A stretch of DNA of 7,119 nucleotides from Acidimicrobiia bacterium (GTDB lineage Bacteria; Actinomycetota; Acidimicrobiia; Acidimicrobiales; Ilumatobacteraceae). The position numbers and the translations under genes are program-made. Of this stretch, positions 1 through 6,668 are shown in pieces. The stretch lies in contig RFMT01000379.1 in the NCBI GenBank assembly GCA_009927565.1, positions 1-7,119 on the forward strand. The letters run 5' to 3'. Position 1 is the first letter of the stretch; every line of letters begins with the position of its first letter. The notes under the pieces are model-generated. The model had not been told where the DNA came from. It was given only the letters and a program-made list of their open reading frames with translations, and ran no database searches.

Positions 1-11
1 GGCCAAGGCAT
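1..11 (-). CDS. Start of a downstream gene, cut by window edge
   Basis: Two bases after the rpiB stop codon there is an ATG (11-9) that runs off the window; only Met-Pro-Trp and part of a fourth codon are visible. It is preceded at seven bases by GGGAG (23-19), the clearest Shine-Dalgarno sequence in the window, lying inside the last codons of rpiB. That spacing makes a translated gene in the same transcript as rpiB likely. glyA (serine hydroxymethyltransferase) often follows rpiB in bacteria, but three codons cannot identify the product and I do not assign one. Confidence 0.5.
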
Positions 12-13
12 TT

Positions 14-481
14 TTATGCTCCCTTTTTTAAACTTGCTTCAGATTTTTCAATATCACTAAGTTGCGCAACTCGGCGTTCATGTCTGCCGCCTTCGAACTC
101 TGTGCTCAGAAACTTATCAACTATTTGCTCAGCCAGTTGAGTCGATACAACTCTTCCGCCCATCGACAAAACATTTGCATTGTTGTGCGATCGTGCCATT
201 TCTGCGAGATATAAATCGTTGCAAAGTGCTGCGCGAACGCCGTGAACTTTATTTGCCGCAATCTGCTCACCTTGGCCGCTACCGCCAAGTACGATGCCGA
301 TCTCAGCTTTTCCGTCGCGCACTGCTCGCGCTACATTCGCGCAAATCTCGGGATAGTCGACACTTTCAGTTGAGTCAGTGCCATGGTCGGCTACTTGCAT
401 TCCTTTGCTTGAAAGATATTTAACTAGATGCTGCTTCAGCTCAAACCCCGCATGATCAGCGCCAATCGCAATCTTTCTCAT
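14..481 (-). CDS. rpiB: Ribose-5-phosphate isomerase B
   Basis: Cytoplasmic RpiB/LacAB-family enzyme that interconverts ribose 5-phosphate and ribulose 5-phosphate in the non-oxidative pentose phosphate pathway. The 155 residues are a normal family length. Visible landmarks are the N-terminal GADHAGFELK (7-16, with Asp9 and His10), LGGSGQGEQIAANK (65-78), SHNNANVLSMGGR (98-110) with His99 and Asn100, and the basic RHERR near 133-137. At the position of the E. coli catalytic Cys there is Ser68, and Glu72 is present four residues on. This is the mycobacterial version, where the Glu is the proposed base. The ATG start at 481 gives the canonical RKIAIGADHAG N terminus. There is no Shine-Dalgarno, and a good promoter ends 11 bp upstream, so the mRNA is probably nearly leaderless. 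The gene is divergent from the thiolase-like gene and probably cotranscribed with the gene starting at position 11. Confidence 0.95.
   Translation of the reverse strand: MRKIAIGADHAGFELKQHLVKYLSSKGMQVADHGTDSTESVDYPEICANVARAVRDGKAEIGIVLGGSGQGEQIAANKVHGVRAALCNDLYLAEMARSHNNANVLSMGGRVVSTQLAEQIVDKFLSTEFEGGRHERRVAQLSDIEKSEASLKKGA
19..23 (-). promoter_or_regulatory. Shine-Dalgarno for the gene after rpiB
   Basis: GGGAG on the minus strand lies seven bases before the ATG at 11-9, within the final codons of rpiB. It is the only evidence, besides the ATG itself, that a further gene follows in this operon. Confidence 0.5.
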
Positions 482-492
482 CGCTGAAAGTG

Positions 493-521
493 TATATAAC
501 TAATGTGTTGAGTGATGTCGA
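493..521 (-). promoter_or_regulatory. Candidate sigma-70-type promoter of rpiB
   Basis: Read on the minus strand, TCGACA (521-516, one mismatch to TTGACA) is followed by exactly 17 bp and then TATATA (498-493). The -10 box ends 11 bp before the rpiB ATG, so a transcript starting about 7 bp below it would have only about four untranslated bases. The -35 box lies inside the first codons of the divergent thiolase-like gene. Confidence 0.6.
495..500 (+). promoter_or_regulatory. Possible -10 box of the thiolase-like gene
   Basis: TATAAC on the plus strand overlaps the rpiB -10 box and lies 14 bp before the ATG at 515 (11 bp before the GTG at 512). I see no good -35 box at 16-18 bp upstream, which would fall inside the first codons of rpiB. 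If used, it would give an almost leaderless mRNA and would compete with the rpiB promoter for the same DNA. Confidence 0.35.
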
Positions 522-1072
522 TTGACCCGCGCACTCCAGTGCTTGTCGGCCAAGGCCAAGTAGTCAATCGCATCGCAAGTTTGAACGACGCGCGTGAACC
601 AGCGCAATTGATCGCCGATGCAATTCGCCTAGCGACAACCGACGCCAACCTCACCGAACTACCTGAGATAAACGCTCTACACATTGTGCGCCTCCTCTCG
701 TGGAAGTACTCAAATCCGGCATTTACGGTTGCTTCGATATTGGGCATAAAAACGCAAAAATATGGCATCACCCCGCACGGCGGCAACATGCCACAGTTGC
801 TCGTTAACAAACTCGCTCTCGAAATTCAGCGGGGCGAATTAGACATCGCCATCGTCGCCGGTGGTGAGGCTTCAAATTCGCGTGCTCGTGCGCACCGCGA
901 AAATGCAACTCTCAACTGGTCAGAATCTGACGCATACACTCCAACAGCCAACACCATCATTGATGACGCAGCGATGAGCAACGACGCAGAAATCGCACGC
1001 AAGATAGTTCTTCCAATTCAGATTTATCCGATGTTCGAGTCTGCAATTCGAGCTAACGCCGGTCGCGATTAA
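515..1072 (+). CDS. Thiolase-like protein, N-terminal fragment
   Basis: As the sequence stands this is the translatable first part of the split thiolase-like gene, 185 residues ending in AGRD before TAA. It begins SIDPRTPVLVGQGQ, the usual opening of the family. A GTG at 512 lies directly before the ATG and an in-frame TGA sits at 509-511, so the start is one of these two. I prefer the ATG. It contains the GGNMPQ segment and IAIVAGGEA of the N-terminal thiolase half-domain but lacks the second half-domain, so alone it should be inactive. Confidence 0.7.
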   Translation: MSIDPRTPVLVGQGQVVNRIASLNDAREPAQLIADAIRLATTDANLTELPEINALHIVRLLSWKYSNPAFTVASILGIKTQKYGITPHGGNMPQLLVNKLALEIQRGELDIAIVAGGEASNSRARAHRENATLNWSESDAYTPTANTIIDDAAMSNDAEIARKIVLPIQIYPMFESAIRANAGRD

Positions 1073-1200
1073 ATCAACACGAACAACTAATCAGCGAGTT
1101 ATGGTCGCGATTCAGCAATGTTGCCGCCACAAATGAATTTGCATGGAGCAACACAGCGCTCACTGCTGAGCAAGTTCGCACGGTCTCACCCAAAAATCGC

Positions 1201-2016
1201 ATGATCGGTCTTCCCTATCGCAAAGTTATGAATTCAAACAACCAAGTCGATATGGCGGCAGCACTAATAATCTGTTCGGTTGCCAAGGCGACTCAACTTG
1301 GCATCCCGCGCGAAAAATGGATCTTTCCACTTGCTGGCACCGACTGTCACGAGCACTATTACATTTCGAATCGCTTTTCTTTTGCCGAAACACCGGCGAT
1401 CAAACTCGGCGGCGAGATGGTTTGTGAACTCGCAGAAAAATCTCTTCAAGAAATTTCGCTAATCGATTTATATTCATGCTTTCCGTCGGCTGTTCAACTA
1501 GGTGCCAAGTCGCTCGACCTGTCGCTTGACCAGCAACTGACAATCACGGGCGGTTTGTCATTCGCAGGTGGTCCATGGAACAACTACGTAATGCACGCCA
1601 TCGCCACGATGATGACCAAACTTCGTCAAGCCGACACTTCGTCAACTGACGGCTTGGTCTGGGCAAACGGTGGTTATGCCACCAAACATTCTTTTGGCAT
1701 CTACTCGACTACACCACCTAAGAATGGCTATAGACACGGCTCACCCCAATCAACAATTGACAAACTCGCGAAGCGTGAACTCGCGACAACTGAGCAGGCT
1801 GAATCTTCAAGCGCAGGCAAAGCAACGATAGAAGCCTTCACCGTGATGCACGATCGAAACGGTCAGCCTGAGACTGCGATTGCGGCAACGTTGCTCAAAG
1901 ACTCGCGCCGTGCATGGGCAACATCAACCGACCCGCAGGTCGCAAATGCGCTTTGCACCGGCGAATGGGTCGGCCAAAAAGTCACCCTCGACTCAACCGG
2001 CAACCTTTTGCTTTAA
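1201..2016 (+). CDS. Thiolase-like protein, C-terminal fragment
   Basis: This is the second part of the split thiolase-like gene. The frame is open from 1057 onward, and residues encoded at 1067-1200 (LNQHEQLISELWSRF and following) clearly belong to the protein, but the first usable start codon is the ATG at 1201, giving 271 residues. It contains GTDCHEHYY, DLYSCFPSAVQ, the GGLSFAGGP glycine-rich segment and the C-terminal extra domain (EAFTVMHDRNGQPETAIA onward). No Shine-Dalgarno is seen before 1201, so independent translation is doubtful. The stop codon overlaps that of prmC on the other strand. Confidence 0.65.
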   Translation: MIGLPYRKVMNSNNQVDMAAALIICSVAKATQLGIPREKWIFPLAGTDCHEHYYISNRFSFAETPAIKLGGEMVCELAEKSLQEISLIDLYSCFPSAVQLGAKSLDLSLDQQLTITGGLSFAGGPWNNYVMHAIATMMTKLRQADTSSTDGLVWANGGYATKHSFGIYSTTPPKNGYRHGSPQSTIDKLAKRELATTEQAESSSAGKATIEAFTVMHDRNGQPETAIAATLLKDSRRAWATSTDPQVANALCTGEWVGQKVTLDSTGNLLL

Positions 2017-2885
2017 ATTTTTGCGATTGCGATGCGGTCGCGGACTGCGAGATCTTGGCGAATTTCGATCTGCTTAAAGTTCTTTTGGGTTAGCAAATCA
2101 CTAACTGCATCACCTTGTTGATGCCCGATTTCAAGAACCAGCCAGCCGTTGGTTACGAGCCAATCGCCTGCCTGAGCAATGATTTCACGATACGCATCAA
2201 GACCATCTGACCCTGCAAACAAAGCCAAGTGTGGCTCATAGTTGCGCACACTCGCCTCGACACTTGTGTCATGCACACCGATGTACGGCGGGTTGCTGAC
2301 AATCAAGTCAAAACTTTTCTTGAGTTCGCTTGGCAACGCCGCAAACCAACTGCCCTGCACGATTCGCACATCACTATTGATTAAACCCGACCCCGCCAAG
2401 TTTGCCCGCGCAACCTCAAGTGCGTCAGCCGACATATCTGTCAGCCAAACTTCTGTGCTACCGCGCGGTAGTTCACTTGCCAACGAAAGGCCAATTACTC
2501 CACTACCGGTGCCTAGATCTGCAACTCGCAACTTAGATTTCGAACTCCGCAGCATTTCGCTTGCCAAATCAAGTGCCATCTGCACAACAACTTCTGTTTC
2601 TGGTCGCGGAATCAAAACACGCTTGTCGACCAAAACATCCAAGTGGCGAAACGACCAACTCTTCATCACATATTGCAAAGGCTCACCTGTTAGACGTCGC
2701 GCAACCATCGCCCGCAGTGCAATGCCGCACCGTTCACTTACTACGTCTCCTCGGGCAGCATCAAACTCACCACGCTCTAAACCGCTGGCATTCTCGCAAA
2801 GCCAACGAGCTTCTTGTTCGCTTCCTAATTCGGCAGTACTAACTCGCAGTAACTCACCCCAAGTTATTGAGTCATCGCCAAACAC
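2013..2885 (-). CDS. prmC: Peptide chain release factor N5-glutamine methyltransferase
   Basis: Transfers a methyl group from S-adenosylmethionine to the glutamine of the GGQ motif in release factors, improving peptide release. The 290 residues contain an N-terminal helical domain, GEPLQY (67-72), IPRPETE (92-98), the AdoMet-binding DLGTGSG (123-129), and the catalytic SNPPYIG (197-203) that holds the substrate glutamine, then EPHLALF (217-223) and LEIGHQQG near the C terminus. Start: a GTG 7 bp after the prfA stop. No ATG lies upstream in frame, and a weak GAGAAG precedes it by about ten bases. Lying directly after prfA places the enzyme next to its substrate's gene, the usual arrangement. 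The stop codon overlaps that of the convergent thiolase-like gene. Confidence 0.95.
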   Translation of the reverse strand: MFGDDSITWGELLRVSTAELGSEQEARWLCENASGLERGEFDAARGDVVSERCGIALRAMVARRLTGEPLQYVMKSWSFRHLDVLVDKRVLIPRPETEVVVQMALDLASEMLRSSKSKLRVADLGTGSGVIGLSLASELPRGSTEVWLTDMSADALEVARANLAGSGLINSDVRIVQGSWFAALPSELKKSFDLIVSNPPYIGVHDTSVEASVRNYEPHLALFAGSDGLDAYREIIAQAGDWLVTNGWLVLEIGHQQGDAVSDLLTQKNFKQIEIRQDLAVRDRIAIAKI

Positions 2886-2892
2886 TACGAAA

Positions 2893-3963
2893 TTACTTCT
2901 CGTCAGAATTTGCCAACTGCTCAGTTTGATACTCGAGTGTCAGCGCATCTACGACCGGATCCAAATTGCCCGCCAACACGTCTTGCAATTGGTGCAAAGT
3001 AAACCCAATGCGATGGTCGGTTACGCGGCTGTCCTTGAAGTTGTAGGTACGAATTTTCTCACCACGTCCACCGCCGCCGACCTGAGCCTTTCGCTCAGCA
3101 GAAGCGCGCGCCTGAATTTCTTCTTCTTGACGCTTTAGCAACCGCGCCCGCAAAACCTGCATCGCCCGCAAACGATTTTGCAACTGACTGCGCTCATCTT
3201 GCATCGCCACAACAACACCAGTTGGTTTGTGTGTAATTCGCACCGCTGAGTCGGTTGTGTTGACACCCTGGCCACCCGGGCCACTGGCTCGGTAAACATC
3301 TATCTGCAAGTCTTTCTCGTCGATATGCAATTCAACTTCTTCGGCTTCGGGCAAAACCATGACTGTTGCCGAACTGGTGTGAATTCGACCCTGACTTTCG
3401 GTTGCAGGCACTCGCTGCACGCGATGAGGTCCGCCTTCAAATCGCATTCGAGTCCACGCGGTCTCACCTTTAAACACCATCACAACTTGGTTAATGCCGC
3501 CTTTTGGCGAAAGGTCAAGTGACAACACTTCAACACTCCAGTTGTTGCGAGCGGCAAATGACTTGTACATGTCGAACAGATCACTGGCGAAAAGGTTTGC
3601 TTCTTCGCCACCTTCAGCACCCCGAATTTCAACAATGATGTTCTTCCCAGCATTCGGATCTGGTGGCAGCAACAAAACTTTTAATTCGTCTTCAAGTTTT
3701 GCGATCATCGTCGTCGCCGAACTCAATTCAGCCTGCAACTGATCTCGCTCAGAACCACTGGCATCAGCAATCAACTCGCGCGCGGCATCTGCATTGCCCT
3801 TGGCCGTTCGATATTTGCGAATGCACTCGACGAGTGGCGTCATCTGCTTATATTTCCGCGAAACTTCACGCAGTTTGTTCTGATCTTCAAGCACTTCTGG
3901 CGTAGCCATGCTTGCCTCGAGGTCCAAAAAATCTCGTTCGATACCGTCTAGACGTTCAAGCAC
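2893..3963 (-). CDS. prfA: Peptide chain release factor 1 (RF1)
   Basis: Recognises UAA and UAG in the ribosomal A site and triggers hydrolysis of peptidyl-tRNA. With the GTG start at 3963 the protein is 356 residues, normal for RF1, and begins LERLDGIERDFLDLE like its relatives. An N-terminal coiled-coil region covers about 1-100. The stop-codon-reading PAT tripeptide is at 186-188 (RVPATESQGRIHTS), distinguishing it from RF2, which has SPF. SGPGGQGVNTTDSAVR holds the catalytic GGQ at 230-232, whose Gln232 is the target of PrmC encoded next door. The open frame extends upstream to 4086, but those codons overlap the preceding gene and resemble no RF1. The gap to the preceding stop is 10 bp, so the gene is in one transcriptional unit with its neighbours. 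No clear Shine-Dalgarno is visible; translational coupling is likely. Confidence 0.96.
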   Translation of the reverse strand: MLERLDGIERDFLDLEASMATPEVLEDQNKLREVSRKYKQMTPLVECIRKYRTAKGNADAARELIADASGSERDQLQAELSSATTMIAKLEDELKVLLLPPDPNAGKNIIVEIRGAEGGEEANLFASDLFDMYKSFAARNNWSVEVLSLDLSPKGGINQVVMVFKGETAWTRMRFEGGPHRVQRVPATESQGRIHTSSATVMVLPEAEEVELHIDEKDLQIDVYRASGPGGQGVNTTDSAVRITHKPTGVVVAMQDERSQLQNRLRAMQVLRARLLKRQEEEIQARASAERKAQVGGGGRGEKIRTYNFKDSRVTDHRIGFTLHQLQDVLAGNLDPVVDALTLEYQTEQLANSDEK

Positions 3964-3973
3964 GATGATCAGA

Positions 3974-5050
3974 CTATGGCTTAAAACTTGAACTAATAAC
4001 GTCAACTCCGACAAAACGCGCGGGTCGTCGCAACATCTGTGCGACTCGCTCGACAGCCGGCACAATGTCTCGCGTCGGCATCGCAAACACCAACTCAGCC
4101 GAGCCGTTTATCTGCCCTCGTGCATCAGCCCCAAACGAAACAACATCCGGGTCAACTCCAACACTGAAAATCACGATCATCTTTTCACCTGTCAACGAAA
4201 CACCCACGGCACAACACGGCACAACATCTTTTAAATTCGTGCGAGCAATCGGCGGCTGTGCAGTCTGCAGACTCTTGGCACCTACAAGTTGTGGTGACAA
4301 ACAAACATAGTGACGCAACATTCGTTCGCGTGCTAACTGGTTTAACGGATGAACCTGCGCCCCAACAGCACGACGCGCCGCAACCTCAGCAACCACTTTG
4401 CGCAGACTCTCAGCCGTCGCGGTTCGACCGTGCAACAGTTTAAAAGTTTCGCGATCGTGTGCACCAACGCCGATTTCTAATTCGCTTTCACTTGCCCCGT
4501 TTGGGTCGCCAGCACCCGTCGCGCGCACGACACGACACACCTCAAGCCCGCAGACTTCACCAGAAATTACCCCGTGCTCACGCACAACATCGGCACCAGC
4601 CGACTTAATAAAATCTGCAAAAATTTCGTCTGCGACACTCACTTCAATCTTCGTGGCGTCTTGCGGCACAGCAACACGTGCAACTCCTGCAGTATCAACT
4701 TCAAAAACCTCAATCGCAAAGTCAAAATGAGTTGCGATTCGAGCTAGTTCGCCAGCGCGCTCGCTCAACAAAAGTTTCAACGAAGTGGCATTGTTGCGCA
4801 CTGCCCACATCAATGCCGGTCCAAGACTTCGCTCGTGGCGGCCTGTTATATAAACCCAGGCAACACTTTCGACGACCAGACCAACGGCCTGCCCAAACTC
4901 GCTTATCTCCACGTTTGCACGGGCGCCAATCGCACCACTCGACACATCAGCGCGAAAAGCACCAGCACTGCGATGCGAATCAACAATTGCGCGTAACTTC
5001 AACTGCGCAATGCGTGACGCGTGAGATGAAGTATCAGCTCTATTCGTCAT
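3974..5050 (-). CDS. Uncharacterised protein between rho and prfA
   Basis: A 358-residue soluble protein I cannot assign to a known family. There is no signal peptide and no membrane segment. It has a basic, helical N terminus (1-30), an alternating strand/helix region with GLVVESVAWVYITGR (57-71) and a helix LGPALMWAVRN (76-86), then EVCGLEVCRVV (165-175) and GVGAHDRETF (194-203). A helical stretch follows, ending in HPLNQLARERMLRHY (234-248). The last third (about 275-350) again looks alpha/beta. Spaced acidic and basic residues in 165-205 could be a functional site, but this is a guess. It starts with ATG 13 bp after the rho stop, without a visible Shine-Dalgarno, and stops 10 bp before prfA, so it is almost certainly cotranscribed with them. 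In many actinobacteria rpmE (ribosomal protein bL31) sits between rho and prfA; this product is far too long and is not bL31. Composition matches the neighbours, giving no sign of recent transfer. Confidence 0.85.
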   Translation of the reverse strand: MTNRADTSSHASRIAQLKLRAIVDSHRSAGAFRADVSSGAIGARANVEISEFGQAVGLVVESVAWVYITGRHERSLGPALMWAVRNNATSLKLLLSERAGELARIATHFDFAIEVFEVDTAGVARVAVPQDATKIEVSVADEIFADFIKSAGADVVREHGVISGEVCGLEVCRVVRATGAGDPNGASESELEIGVGAHDRETFKLLHGRTATAESLRKVVAEVAARRAVGAQVHPLNQLARERMLRHYVCLSPQLVGAKSLQTAQPPIARTNLKDVVPCCAVGVSLTGEKMIVIFSVGVDPDVVSFGADARGQINGSAELVFAMPTRDIVPAVERVAQMLRRPARFVGVDVISSSFKP

Positions 5051-5063
5051 GAAACGACGAAGC

Positions 5064-6668
5064 TTATGAAGTTGGCTGTTTTGCGATTTCGGCCAAGAAT
5101 TCCTCGTTGTTCTTGAAAGTCTTCAAGCGATCAATCAACAACTCAAGACCGGGCGCTGCGTTGCCATCGGCTGCAAGTCCGCTCAACACGCGTCGCAACT
5201 TCCAAACCATTTGCAACTGCTGACGGTTGAACAACAACTCTTCGTGTCGAGTGCTCGACGCATCAACATCAATCGCCGGATAAATACGACGCTCTGCAAG
5301 TTTGCGATCAAGACGCAACTCCATGTTGCCTGTGCCCTTGAATTCTTCGAAAATTGCGTCGTCCATTCGACTGTTGGTTTCAACTAGCGCCGTTGCCAAA
5401 ATCGTCAAACTGCCACCCTCTTCGATGTTTCGAGCCGCACCAAAAAACTTCTTCGGCGGATACAAAGCACCTGCGTCGATACCGCCCGACATCACACGTC
5501 CGGTCGTTGGCGCCGCAAGGTTGTAGGCACGCGACAAACGAGTGATTCCGTCAAGAATCACAACAACATCTTCGCCCATCTCTACCATTCGCTTGGCTTT
5601 TTCAATCACCAATTCGGCGACGTGAGTGTGTTCTTCGGATGGTCGATCAAAAGTCGATGAAACAACTTCGCCCTTCACGGTGCGACGCATGTCGGTAACT
5701 TCTTCTGGTCGTTCGTCAATCAACAAGACGATCAACTTCACTTCTGGATGATTCTTTTCGATCGAAGTCGCGATCGTCTTCATCACGCTTGTCTTACCGG
5801 CCTTCGGCGGCGACACGATAATGCCGCGCTGACCTTTGCCGATCGGTGAAATCAAGTCGATGATCCGCGCTGTCATGTTGGTCGGGTCACTCGCCGTCGA
5901 AAGCTCTAACTTCTCGTCAGGAAACAACGGTGTCAGATCTTCGAACTTCGGACGTGCCTTCATCTTCTCGGCATCAACCCCATTGATCGTGCGAATGTCG
6001 ATCATGCCCGGATTTTTTTCGTTGCGACCTGCAGGTCGGCACATACCAGTTACATGGTCGCCCTTGCGTAAATTAAATTGTCTTGTCAATCGAACCGAGA
6101 CATAGGCATCGCCCGATGAAGCCAGATAGCCATTCACACGCAAGAAGCCGTAGCCCTCGTCGCGCAAATCTAAATAACCGGCAACTTCAACTGGGTCGTT
6201 ACTAATCGGCTCGTGTTGATCTTGCGAGTCATTCAACTCGTAACGATCTTCGCCTTGCGGGCCTTCGTCACGCGAGTTTCGAAATCCGCCAGGTCCACGA
6301 CGGCGCCGACGATTGCGATTGCGATTGCCACCGTCTTGATCGTTGAAATTTCGTTGAAAGTTTCGATCGTTTCGCGGACCTCGATCGTTACGGTCGTTGC
6401 GGTCGTTACGCGGACCTCGATCATTTCGATCATTACGGTCGCCACCGCGCGAGTCACCACGATCGCCAACTTCACTTTGTCGGCGTGCATCAGGCGCAAT
6501 TGGCGTGCCTTCATGTTCAGCAAGTTCAATTTCCCACTCGGCAAGTGGTTGCCCGTCGGCGCCAAGCATTGGCCCACCCGAGTTTGCAGAACTCGCACTC
6601 TTTGATGCGGCTGCACTCGCAACCGGCGCAGCAACAACTGGTGACGGCGCCGTCTGCTCGAGAATCAT
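5064..6668 (-). CDS. rho: Transcription termination factor Rho (main frame)
   Basis: Hexameric RNA-dependent ATPase that ends transcription by translocating along nascent RNA. The frame encodes 534 residues: a low-complexity Ala/Ser then Arg/Asn/Asp-rich insertion (about 11-140), a cold-shock-like primary RNA-binding domain (160-212, with GYGFLRVNGYL), the Q-loop region GKGQRG (277-282), Walker A PPKAGKTS (287-294), Walker B DVVVILDGITRLSRAYN (367-383), the secondary-site R-loop region SLTILATALVETNSRMDD (420-437) and the ATPase C-terminal domain to 534. All catalytic motifs are intact. The first codons (ILEQ) are the end of the SAP-like Rho N-terminal domain, whose remainder is in another frame at 6665-6790. 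The ATG at 6668 is therefore probably not the ancestral start, and the complete protein would be about 575 residues from a GTG at 6790. If the sequence is right, ATGA overlap coupling could still produce a working Rho without that domain. Confidence 0.95.
   Translation of the reverse strand: MILEQTAPSPVVAAPVASAAASKSASSANSGGPMLGADGQPLAEWEIELAEHEGTPIAPDARRQSEVGDRGDSRGGDRNDRNDRGPRNDRNDRNDRGPRNDRNFQRNFNDQDGGNRNRNRRRRRGPGGFRNSRDEGPQGEDRYELNDSQDQHEPISNDPVEVAGYLDLRDEGYGFLRVNGYLASSGDAYVSVRLTRQFNLRKGDHVTGMCRPAGRNEKNPGMIDIRTINGVDAEKMKARPKFEDLTPLFPDEKLELSTASDPTNMTARIIDLISPIGKGQRGIIVSPPKAGKTSVMKTIATSIEKNHPEVKLIVLLIDERPEEVTDMRRTVKGEVVSSTFDRPSEEHTHVAELVIEKAKRMVEMGEDVVVILDGITRLSRAYNLAAPTTGRVMSGGIDAGALYPPKKFFGAARNIEEGGSLTILATALVETNSRMDDAIFEEFKGTGNMELRLDRKLAERRIYPAIDVDASSTRHEELLFNRQQLQMVWKLRRVLSGLAADGNAAPGLELLIDRLKTFKNNEEFLAEIAKQPTS
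6270..6467 (-). repeat. Arg/Asn/Asp-rich repeat region within rho
   Basis: This segment encodes residues 68-133 of the rho main frame, dominated by RND, RNDRGP and NRNR units and ending in a run of arginines. At DNA level a core CGCGGACCTCGATC (plus-strand reading) occurs at 6373-6386 and again at 6409-6422, giving a 36-bp (12-codon) direct repeat with internal 9-bp RND units. Such basic disordered insertions before the cold-shock domain are known from actinobacterial Rho, where they add RNA affinity. The repeat may vary in length between strains by slippage. Confidence 0.8.

Larger units (their letters stand above)
515..2016 (+). pseudogene. Thiolase-like acetyl-CoA acetyltransferase, frameshifted
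   Basis: The two open segments 515-1072 and 1057-2016 are the two halves of one thiolase-superfamily protein, about 500 residues once one missing base is allowed for. It resembles the type 1 thiolase-like proteins often annotated as acetyl-CoA acetyltransferase in actinobacteria. At GGNMPQ (89-94), where thiolases carry the nucleophilic Cys, there is none. Later motifs are DLYSCFPSAVQ (319-329, Cys322), TITGGLSFAGGPWNNYV from about 343, and a C-terminal extra domain from about residue 415, typical of this subfamily. The reading frame breaks at GAT TAA (1067-1072): rereading or restoring one T gives GAT TTA AAT CAA, Asp-Leu-Asn-Gln, which continues as the expected HEQLISELWSRF. The rest of the gene is undamaged, so the mutation is recent or is a sequence error. 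The substrate is unknown; lipid or CoA metabolism is inferred from the family. Confidence 0.82.

Noticed and set aside
478..810. 110-codon minus-strand open frame
   Set aside because: It is antisense to the well-supported start of the thiolase-like gene and has no recognisable feature.
1060..1075. Programmed minus-one ribosomal frameshift in the thiolase-like gene
   Set aside because: No X-XXY-YYZ slippery heptamer lies at GAT TAA, and I saw no obvious downstream stem or upstream Shine-Dalgarno-like stimulator. A lost base is simpler.
2242..3138. 298-codon plus-strand open frame
   Set aside because: It is antisense to prmC and the end of prfA, both of which have complete family motifs. Its translation is Ser/Arg/Leu-rich without a recognisable domain.
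3964..4086. Longer prfA beginning at 4086
   Set aside because: The additional 41 codons lie inside the end of the preceding gene and match nothing in RF1; the GTG at 3963 gives the standard N terminus.
6213..6637. Open frames on both strands in the rho repeat region
   Set aside because: Repeats of 9 and 36 bp keep other frames open automatically. Their products are low-complexity Val/Ile/Thr/Arg shadows of the repeat.
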